A stretch of 64,000 nucleotides of DNA, taken from positions 1,183,787 through 1,247,786 of the forward strand of contig NZ_MDKB01000001.1 in NCBI RefSeq assembly GCF_001715295.1. Reading direction: 5' to 3'. Source of the DNA: Streptomyces griseus (lineage in GTDB: Bacteria; Actinomycetota; Actinomycetes; Streptomycetales; Streptomycetaceae). The notes under the pieces are model-generated. The model was given only the letters and a program-made list of their open reading frames with translations. It ran no database searches and was not told where the DNA came from. Of this stretch, positions 58,195 through 64,000 are shown piece after piece. The position numbers were made by a program, and so were the translations under genes. Positions within the stretch are counted from its first letter, which is position 1. Each line of letters starts with the position of its first letter.

Positions 58195-58578
58195 TCAGCC
58201 CGCCAGGGTGTGCTTCATCGCGGCGTGGAGCGCGTCACGGGTCGCCGGGGGGAGGGGCGTGCCGTGGAAGCTGTCGACGAGCTGGTGGGCGAGGTCGCGC
58301 AGCTTGGTGTTGCTGTTCTGGGAAGCGTGGACGAGAGTCTGCCAGGCCTGCGGAGCCGTACACGGACCCATCGCCATGAGGATGCCCCGCGCGGTATCGA
58401 TGACCGGACGCGAGGCGATCGCGGTGCGCAGGCCCTCGACCTCGCTGCGCAGAGCCGCCACCTCTCCGTCCGGCGACGTCTTGTCGCGGTCCCGGGGTTT
58501 CGCCGACGCGTGTCCGGCCCGCTCGGCGGCCGGAGGCACGTGGGTGCGGGTGCGTCGCCCTTCTGTGTGCTCCGCCAT
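58195..58578 (-). CDS. ANTAR-domain RNA-binding regulator
   Basis: 127 aa from ATG 58578. Residues 60-115 form an ANTAR domain: EVEGLRTAIASRPVIDTARG, then ILMAMGPCTAPQAWQTLVHA, then SQNSNTKLRDLAHQLVDSF, three helices that bind paired hairpins in leader RNAs to prevent termination. The N-terminal 45 residues are basic and disordered; no GAF or receiver domain precedes it, so input is unknown. Longer in-frame extensions lack support. Confidence 0.82.
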   Translation of the reverse strand: MAEHTEGRRTRTHVPPAAERAGHASAKPRDRDKTSPDGEVAALRSEVEGLRTAIASRPVIDTARGILMAMGPCTAPQAWQTLVHASQNSNTKLRDLAHQLVDSFHGTPLPPATRDALHAAMKHTLAG

Positions 58579-58854
58579 GTCTTCCCTCTCCCCCTCCTCA
58601 CATCGCTGCGGCGGTGGAGCCCGCGCTCGGTTGCGTCTGCCCACCAGTGTTCCGCTCAGTGGGGTGCGGGGCAGCTCGAGCGGCGCATGCGCAGAGGGTG
58701 AGGGGGTGCGCGGTGACGGTGCCCGCCGGGGGGGCCGGCCGCGGTGCCACCGCACGGAACAAGGGCGAAGAGGCCTGAGGTGCCTGCACGACACGCCAGG
58801 ACCGACCCCACCGGCGGTGCTCCGCCGGTGGGGTCGGCCGGGTGAGCCCGGGCG

Positions 58855-59064
58855 TCAGGCGGCGCGGTCGGCGGTGCGGTCCGGCCGGCTCACGGCGGCC
58901 CTGGCCGGTGCTCCGGACCTTTCCGTGGGCAACACCAGGCGCAGATGGCCCCTTCGAGCGTGGCGGGGCGGACCGCCCGATCCCAGGAGACGTTCCTCGT
59001 AGCCGTCCAGCAGCAGGAGGAGGACGAGCAGGAATGGCGGCGTGAGCAGTGCTACGACCAACAC
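58855..59064 (-). CDS. Small single-pass membrane protein of 69 residues
   Basis: From GTG 59064 the product begins MLVVALLTPPFLLVLLLLL, one membrane helix, then DGYEERLLG and an Arg/Pro-rich cytoplasmic tail. AGGGGA lies about 11 nt before the GTG. Small proteins with this layout (a leading hydrophobic helix ending in a D-x-Y/W-E-x-x-L motif) are common in streptomycetes and unnamed. The frame is open further upstream through the 9-bp repeat, but no better start is seen. Too short for most gene finders; I call it on composition and RBS. Confidence 0.5.
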   Translation of the reverse strand: MLVVALLTPPFLLVLLLLLDGYEERLLGSGGPPRHARRGHLRLVLPTERSGAPARAAVSRPDRTADRAA

Positions 59065-59200
59065 GGCAGGTGTGTCCCCTCTGTCCCGGCGCTTTCTGTG
59101 CGGGTTGCCGGACTGCTGGGAGGTAAGGCGGTACGAGGTGGAGAAGGTGTGACCGTCCAGCGGAGTCGGCGCTCCGGCCGCGTCTTCCGTGCCGGAGGAT

Positions 59201-59272
59201 GCCCTTGTGGCCTTTGTGATCCTCGTGGCTCCCGTGGCTCCCGTGGCCCCCGTGACCCTTGTGGCCCCCGTG
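59201..59272. repeat. 9-bp tandem repeat (eight units)
   Basis: Eight units of consensus GCCCCCGTG start at 59201 and every 9 bp after. On the minus strand one frame reads G-H-K-G-H-G-G-H-G-S-H (Gly/His-rich) and another Thr-Gly-Ala repeats. The array begins about 29 nt after the YihY stop and lies upstream of the small membrane gene. Confidence 0.85.
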
Positions 59273-59300
59273 GCAGTGAGCCGTCGCCGGGACGTCGTCG

Positions 59301-60374
59301 TCAGTCGAGCCGTCGCCGGTCCTCCTCGGTCCACTTGCGGGTGTCGCGCGGCCGGACGTACGGCTCGGACTCCTCCGGGTGGCCGCCGGAGATGGCCCGC
59401 TCCCGGGCGAGCTCGGCATCGAATTCGAGGCCGAGGAGGATGGCGAGGTTGGTGATCCACAGCCATACCAGGAAGATGATCACCCCGGCGAGGGCTCCGT
59501 AGGTCTTGTTGTAGGAGCCGAAGTTGGCCACGTAGACCGCGAAGCCGGCGGAGGCGACGAGCCAGATCACCACGGCGATGAAGCTGCCCGGAGTGACCCA
59601 TCGGAAGCCGCGGCCCTCCACGTTCGGGGCGGCCCAGTACAGCAGGGCGATCATGAGAGTGACCAGGATGACCAGGACCGGCCATTTGGCGATCGACCAG
59701 ACCGTCATCGCGGTGTCCCCGACTCCGAGCGCGGTGCCGAGCTGCCGGGCGATGCCACCCGAGAGGACGACGATGAGCGCGCTCACGCAGGCCATGACCA
59801 TCAGGGCGACGGTCACCCCGACGCGGACGGGCAGCACCTTCCAGGCCGGACGGCCCTCGGGCAGGTCGTAGACGGCGTTGGACGAGCGGATGAACGCGGC
59901 CACGTAGCCGGAGGCGGACCAGACAGCGCCGAGGAAACCGACGATCACCAGGACCGTGCCCGTGCCGGAGTCGCCCTGGAGCTGGGTGACGGCGTTGGTG
60001 ATGACGTCCCGCGCGGCCCCGGGAGCCAGCTTCTGGATGTTGTCGAGGACCGTCTGCGTCGCATCCTGCCCCGCGATGCCCAGCAGCGAGACGAGCGCCA
60101 GCAGGGCCGGGAAGAACGCGAGCACGCCGTAGTACGTCAGAGCCGCGGCGCGATCGGTCAGCTCGTCGTCCTTGAACTCCTTGAGGGTGCGGCTGAGCAC
60201 GTGGCCGAAGGACTTCTTCGGCAGGTCGGTCGGCTTGTCCGGGGCGGCCTCCTCCGTCTCCCGGCTGGGCCCGGGGCCGGAATCGGGCGGCGGTCCGGCC
60301 CCGCCGCCCGCTCGGTGGCTCTCCGCGAGGGGCTCGTCCTCGTGCTTCCGCCCCTGCTCGTCATCATGGTTCAT
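59301..60374 (-). CDS. YihY/BrkB-family inner-membrane protein
   Basis: 357 aa. YihY core from residue 65: LKEFKDDELTDRAAALTYYG, then VLAFFPALLALVSLLG and six membrane helices ending with VWLWITNLAILLGLEFDAEL, the family signature. Hydrophilic, charged N- and C-terminal tails. Function is uncertain; homologues are membrane proteins once called ribonuclease BN. ATG 60374 is preferred to an upstream one; GTTT-N14-GGATAC (minus strand, 60384-60407) just before it loosely resembles a SigB-type promoter. Confidence 0.9.
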   Translation of the reverse strand: MNHDDEQGRKHEDEPLAESHRAGGGAGPPPDSGPGPSRETEEAAPDKPTDLPKKSFGHVLSRTLKEFKDDELTDRAAALTYYGVLAFFPALLALVSLLGIAGQDATQTVLDNIQKLAPGAARDVITNAVTQLQGDSGTGTVLVIVGFLGAVWSASGYVAAFIRSSNAVYDLPEGRPAWKVLPVRVGVTVALMVMACVSALIVVLSGGIARQLGTALGVGDTAMTVWSIAKWPVLVILVTLMIALLYWAAPNVEGRGFRWVTPGSFIAVVIWLVASAGFAVYVANFGSYNKTYGALAGVIIFLVWLWITNLAILLGLEFDAELARERAISGGHPEESEPYVRPRDTRKWTEEDRRRLD

Positions 60375-60492
60375 GCAGTCCGGGTATCCCCTTCCGCCGA
60401 ATGAAACCGGCTCTTGGGGACGTATCGGACCGCGGGTGCCGGGCGCCTGCCCCGGCCGCGAGGGTGTCGACGCAGCCGCCCGGCGCCGTGTA

Positions 60493-60927
60493 TCAGGCGG
60501 CCTGGGTGAGTTCGGCGCGCCCGAAGAGGAGGGCGTAACCCGGGGGAAGCCTGCGCAGGACACGGGTCATGAGTTCGGGACCGGCCAGCCCGGCGACGGT
60601 GGCCAGGACGGACCCGGTATCCCAGCGGGTGGTGGCCAGGGTGGCGCCCGTACGGGTGGCGAGGTCCTTGACGAAGCCCCATCCGGTGAGGGGCTCGAGG
60701 GCCGGGATCTCGGCCGTGAGGACGAGGGCGGCCTCCACGGGGAGGCGGGCGGCCAGGTCGACGCGTTCCTCGCCGGTCAGTTGCCGCCCCAGCCCTGCGA
60801 GAACCAGACGGACCGCCTCCTCGGCCCGCTCCCTGGTGGGATAGGCGCCGTCGTATCGCACCTTCTCGAGCACCTGGTCGAACGTCATGGCGGGCACGGG
60901 CCGGACCGCCTCACGCTGGATGGACAT
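60493..60927 (-). CDS. DUF2267 protein, first copy
   Basis: 144 aa. DUF2267 core with MTFDQVLEKVRYDGAYPTRE and LTGEERVDLAARLPVEAALVL, ending LRRLPPGYALLFGRAEL. Family function unknown; about 130-145 residues is normal. An alternative start 13 codons in (at the second Met) would also keep the domain. A paralogue lies at 62565-62972. Confidence 0.85.
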   Translation of the reverse strand: MSIQREAVRPVPAMTFDQVLEKVRYDGAYPTRERAEEAVRLVLAGLGRQLTGEERVDLAARLPVEAALVLTAEIPALEPLTGWGFVKDLATRTGATLATTRWDTGSVLATVAGLAGPELMTRVLRRLPPGYALLFGRAELTQAA

Positions 60928-61283
60928 CGCTGCGGTTGTCGCCTTTCTCGGGGTGGGGAGTGGCTGAGGGGAGCCCGGCAGGGGTGTGCCGGGAACGGCA
61001 GGGCTGGATGCCGGCAGACGTGAGTGGCCCCCGCATCCGCCGCCCAGCCACGGAGACCGGGCGGCGGAACGGGGCGGGGTGGCCCGAACTCAGTGTGCCG
61101 GAGCCCGGCCAGGACATCGCGCCGTGTTTTCGGGCGGCAGGGGTCTGCGGAGGCCGCGCGGGAGGGTGGCGGTCCGGGACGGAACGGGGCCACGGGGCGG
61201 TAACGCATGAGGGCCGCTCGTCGCCCCCGGACTCCGCTACCGCCCCGGTTCCGTACTTCCGGCCGGCCCCCTCAGGGCTCCGG
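60928..61283. other. Gap without a supported gene
   Basis: 356 nt between the first DUF2267 gene and hsp18. No frame reads as a plausible protein; GAAAGG at 60947-60952 (minus strand) is the likely ribosome-binding site of the DUF2267 gene. I see nothing else. Confidence 0.5.
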
Positions 61284-61712
61284 TCAGCCGGAGATCTGCT
61301 TCTGGGACCCGCCGACGGTGATCTTGCGAGGCTTGGCGCGCTCGGTGATCGGAATGCGCAGGGTCAGGACGCCCGCGTCGTAATCCGCCGCGATGTGCTC
61401 GGTGTCCAGCGTGTCGGCCAGCACGATCTGGCGGGAGAAGACGCCCAGGGGCCGCTCCGACAGCTCCATCTGCACGTTCTCCGCCTTCGGTGCGGGCCTG
61501 CGTTCGGCCTTGACCGTCAGCATGTTCCGCTCGACGTCGATGTCGATCGCGTCCGGGGGCACGCCCGGGAGGTCGAATGCTACGACGTACTCGTCGCCCT
61601 CGCGATAGGCGTCCATCGCCATCGCGGACGGCCGTGTCCACGTCCCGGAGCTGGTCAGCTGCTGGGCGAGCCGGTCGAGTTCACGGAAGGGGTCGGTGCG
61701 CATCAACATCAT
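61284..61712 (-). CDS. hsp18: HSP18-type small heat-shock protein
   Basis: 142 aa. Alpha-crystallin domain from about residue 35 (AYREGDEYVVAFDLPGV, then LTVKAERRP, SRQIVLADTL) and the closing YDAGVLTLRIPITERAKPRKI, with the A-x-x-x-x-G-V-L-T-L signature and an I-x-V tail motif. Prevents aggregation of heat-damaged proteins. A TTGTCA-N17-TACAAC promoter with an embedded RheA operator lies upstream. GGAGG precedes the first of two adjacent ATG codons. Confidence 0.95.
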   Translation of the reverse strand: MMLMRTDPFRELDRLAQQLTSSGTWTRPSAMAMDAYREGDEYVVAFDLPGVPPDAIDIDVERNMLTVKAERRPAPKAENVQMELSERPLGVFSRQIVLADTLDTEHIAADYDAGVLTLRIPITERAKPRKITVGGSQKQISG

Positions 61713-61765
61713 GAAACACCTCCAGAAGGTTCAGGCAGTTGCTGCCAATGCGCTTCACTGATTTC

Positions 61766-61819
61766 GTTGTAACATGTCATCCAATGGATGACAAGCCAGT
61801 GGTCATCGAAAGGATGACA
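61766..61819. promoter_or_regulatory. hsp18 promoter and two RheA operators
   Basis: Minus-strand promoter TTGTCA (plus 61789-61794), 17-nt spacer, TACAAC (plus 61766-61771). The spacer contains TGTCATC-CAATG-GATGACA (61775-61793), exactly the RheA site TGTCATC-N5-GATGACA known from S. albus. A second copy, GGTCATC-GAAAG-GATGACA (61801-61819), one mismatch, is centred 26 bp away on the rheA side. Confidence 0.88.
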
Positions 61820-61839
61820 GCACAGGGGAGGAAAGCGTT

Positions 61840-62478
61840 GTGACAGCAGCTGACCAGCCGATCTCCCGTACGGCGGAGGGGCAGGGGCCGTCCTCCCTCC
61901 TGGCCGCCGCGGCAGCCCTGGAGGCCATCGACGTCGCCGTGCGCGCCGCCGAGCGTGGTGATGCGGACGAATCTCCCGGGAGTACGGGGGCGGAGCGGGC
62001 CCTGGCCTCCCTGCTGCTCCTGCGCGAGCTCCGCGAGCAGCTCGCGGGATGGGAGACGGGACTCATCGAGACGGCCCGCCACGCGGGAGCCAGCTGGGCG
62101 GAGCTCGCGCACCCCCTGGGAGTCGCGAGCCGGCAGGCAGCCGAGCGCCGCTATCTACGTAACCGTCCCGGGCCCGCGGGCACCACCGGTGAACAGCGCG
62201 TCCAAGCCGTCAGGGAGCGCCGTGCGGCCGACCGGAGCCTCACCGCACGGGCCCGCGACAACGCCGCCGGTCTGCGCCGGCTCGCCGGGCAGATCACCGC
62301 TCTCGCCGACCTCCCGGCGACCGCCACGGGCCTCGTCGGCCACCTGGACGCGGCCCTCGCCCACGACGACCCGGCTGTGCTCATCGGCCCGTTGCGGGCC
62401 ACCCGCCCCCACCTGGCCCTGTCGCACCCCGACCTCGCCGCCCAGCTCGACGCCCTCACGGGGGACGACCTCGGGTGA
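61840..62478 (+). CDS. rheA: HSP18 transcriptional regulator, RheA-like
   Basis: 212 aa, divergent from hsp18. Residues 60-100 contain a helix-turn-helix-like stretch (ETARHAGASWAELAHPLGVA, then SRQAAERRYLR). The rest is helical and Ala-rich. RheA represses hsp18 and senses temperature itself by changing conformation in S. albus. Start is GTG 61840 with GGAGG upstream. The operators between the pair match the RheA consensus, which supports the name. Confidence 0.85.
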   Translation: MTAADQPISRTAEGQGPSSLLAAAAALEAIDVAVRAAERGDADESPGSTGAERALASLLLLRELREQLAGWETGLIETARHAGASWAELAHPLGVASRQAAERRYLRNRPGPAGTTGEQRVQAVRERRAADRSLTARARDNAAGLRRLAGQITALADLPATATGLVGHLDAALAHDDPAVLIGPLRATRPHLALSHPDLAAQLDALTGDDLG

Positions 62479-62564
62479 CGGCCGGGTGGCAGGACGAGGG
62501 GTGCACCGCGAGCGCCGCCCCGGCGGACCGCCTGGCCGCGGCGCGTGACCGAGAGGAGGAAGCT

Positions 62565-62972
62565 GTGCCTGTGCAAGGGGACACGTTCCTGTCAGCAGTG
62601 CAGGACCGGGGTGACTACCGCTCGAAGGACGAGGCGGAACGGGCCTCCCCCGTCGTGCTCGCCCTGCTCGGGGCGCATGTCGTGGGAGGGGTGCGGTCGG
62701 AGCTGGCGGCCCGGCTCCCCGAGACGTTCGCCCTGGTGCTGCTCAACCCCCTGCAGGCCCACGAGCCACTCCCGCCGGAAAGGTTCGTCCGGGCCGCCGC
62801 GGCGTGGATCGAAGGGGCGACCGAGCGGACCGCGGCCTGGGACGTCAGCGCCGTGCTCAGTGTCGTCGCCGACACCGCAGGCGAAAAGCTGACGAACGAG
62901 CTTCTGCTCCAGCTCCCCGGAGGTTACGACCTGCTCTTCGGGCGCCCGCGGGGAGCCGGCACCCGCCGGTAA
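62565..62972 (+). CDS. DUF2267 protein, second copy
   Basis: 135 aa from GTG 62565 (GAGGAGGA upstream). Core motifs GDTFLSAVQDRGDYRSKDEA and LLQLPGGYDLLFGRPRG match the first copy at 60.5 kb (LPPGYALLFGRAEL). Cotranscription with rheA is possible (87-nt gap). The pair flanks the hsp18-rheA locus, so a role in stress is plausible but unproven. Confidence 0.85.
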   Translation: MPVQGDTFLSAVQDRGDYRSKDEAERASPVVLALLGAHVVGGVRSELAARLPETFALVLLNPLQAHEPLPPERFVRAAAAWIEGATERTAAWDVSAVLSVVADTAGEKLTNELLLQLPGGYDLLFGRPRGAGTRR

Positions 62973-63018
62973 GCGGGTCACGTACCCGCCGACGCGCTCG
63001 CGGCGGGAGCCGTAGGCG

Positions 63019-63435
63019 TCAGTAGGGCAGGCGGATGTGGACGGTCTTCCCGCCGCCGGGCCCCCCGGTGACGGCGACGTCGGAGGCGAGGCGGCGGATC
63101 ATGTGCCAGCCGCAACCGCCGGTGCCGCCGTTGAGGTCCGGTGTCCGTTCTCGTGGCGCGAGGGGGCTCGGGTCGCTGACCGCGACATGCACGGCGTCCG
63201 CGGTGGCGCCGAGGCGCAGGGTGAAGCGGCCTCCCCCGTGTCGCAGCGCGTTGGTGGTGAGTTCGGAAACCAGCAGGGTGAGAGTCTGCGCCGTCTCGTC
63301 GGTCGGTTCCGGCCGGAGACTCTCGGTGAAGGTCCGCGCCGCGTCCCGGGCTCGTGCGATACCCGCCGGTGTGTCCTCCTGGAGGACGACGCGGTATGAG
63401 GATGCGGCCGGGACCGTGGTCGTGGTCTCGATCAT
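63019..63435 (-). CDS. RsbW-like ATP-binding protein (anti-sigma factor kinase family)
   Basis: 138 aa. HATPase_c fold: N-box VSELTTNALRHGGG near residue 59, then the G1/G2 region (VSDPSPLAPRE; NGGTGGCGWHMIRRLASDV). Streptomyces encodes many such single-domain proteins that bind or inhibit SigB-family factors, or act with anti-anti-sigma partners. The start is uncertain: ATG 63435 is used, but a GTG at 63444 with AAGGA upstream would add three codons, including a TTA that would put it under bldA control. Confidence 0.85.
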   Translation of the reverse strand: MIETTTTVPAASSYRVVLQEDTPAGIARARDAARTFTESLRPEPTDETAQTLTLLVSELTTNALRHGGGRFTLRLGATADAVHVAVSDPSPLAPRERTPDLNGGTGGCGWHMIRRLASDVAVTGGPGGGKTVHIRLPY

Positions 63436-63444
63436 GCTTAACAC

Positions 63445-64000
63445 CCCGTCCTTGTCGGTGTGGCCGTTCCCGACGTGTGCCCGGCGAACCGGGGCATCAC
63501 TCCCGGGGGTGCCTTATCGGGCGTTCACGAAGAAGAACCTCACCTCTCCCCTCCCGAGGAAATCTGTCGTGGCGAAGGTAGACATTGGCGCCTGTGCGGA
63601 CTAACGTACTTCTCGTAGCCAAGAAGTCCTCAAGCGCGGCAGACACGAACTGCCGTGTCGGCGGATCGAGTCATGCGGAACGGCAGTGGAGTGGCGGGGC
63701 CGGAATCGGTGGGTCCCCTCACTGGCTGCCGGGCCGAGCGTCCCCAGGGGGCGCACCGGAAGTACCGCCGGAACCAAGCGCAAGCGATCGGACAACGAGG
63801 TAAGGAGCACACGCCATCAGGATGGCCCGGGCAACGCGCAGACCGCCCGGGTACCGCAGGCCCCAGAACGGAAGGTGGTCCCCGGTCACGCATTCGCGAT
63901 CCCCGCACTTCCGCCCCCGAGGCGGAGCAGCGGACAGAGAGTAAGCCGGTGAGAACCGCCGGCAGATGGTGTTGAAAGCTCGGGGCCCGGGTGCCGTTCG
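63445..64000. other. Gap with no supported gene to the window end
   Basis: 556 nt. A frame at 63655-63975 is open but its Arg/Pro/Gly-rich product looks like GC-driven noise. An ATG near 63966 could start a gene beyond the window. I see no tRNA, repeat or clear promoter. Confidence 0.4.

Noticed and set aside
63655..63975. 106-aa plus-strand frame at the right edge
   Set aside because: Composition looks like GC-driven noise and no RBS or domain supports it.

Overview
The window is about 73% G+C, with overlapping start/stop codons, GTG starts and family content typical of a Streptomyces chromosome (SARP regulator, isorenieratene genes, ANTAR protein, SigB-type sigma factor, HSP18/RheA pair). 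I call about 60 protein genes and two gene relics, and see no tRNA, rRNA, CRISPR array, integrase or insertion sequence. Gene assignments come from reading translated sequence and motifs; no database search was run.

Layout. 1-8 kb: edge of a nonribosomal peptide cluster (start of an NRPS module cut by the window edge, an HTH/NB-ARC regulator, a 63-aa secreted peptide, a large AfsR-like SARP whose N-terminus carries a rare TTA codon, and a SnoaL-like protein). 8-20 kb: ordinary accessory functions: LysR, hexapeptide acetyltransferase, FusB-like FBP protein behind a candidate operator, a broken Nudix gene, a translationally coupled SPFH protein and NAD-kinase homologue, a TetR with strong operator repeats driving a PAP2-DMT pair, a fadH-padR pair behind a perfect palindrome, DoxX and DUF1206 membrane proteins. 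20-33 kb: light and oxidative protection island: photolyase plus DUF2867 reductase, crtE-I-B-Rieske facing crtY-T-U (isorenieratene route), a MarR regulator and an MMPL exporter. 35-51 kb: a SigB-like sigma factor, then twelve tightly packed genes that make and use an activated heptose (GmhA, HldE, GmhB and GT9 homologues) with GT2/GT4 transferases, a UXS-like epimerase and a NodU/CmcH-type carbamoyltransferase, and then a large catalase with a textbook SigB-type promoter. 51-64 kb: stress genes: SDR, zinc alcohol dehydrogenase, relic of a Rieske protein, MFS exporter, DJ-1/PfpI protein, epimerase, ANTAR protein, small membrane protein, YihY protein, two DUF2267 proteins flanking the divergent hsp18-rheA pair, and an RsbW-like ATPase.

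How it fits together. The carotenoid genes, photolyase, catalase, DJ-1 protein, heat-shock protein and SigB-type factor suggest a region weighted towards light, oxidative and envelope stress. The least understood system is the 12.3-kb heptose/carbamoyl glycan operon at 36.4-48.8 kb: it holds a nearly complete D,D-heptose nucleotide pathway, normally associated with Gram-negative lipopolysaccharide, inside a Gram-positive genome, without an obvious HldD epimerase, flippase or polymerase.
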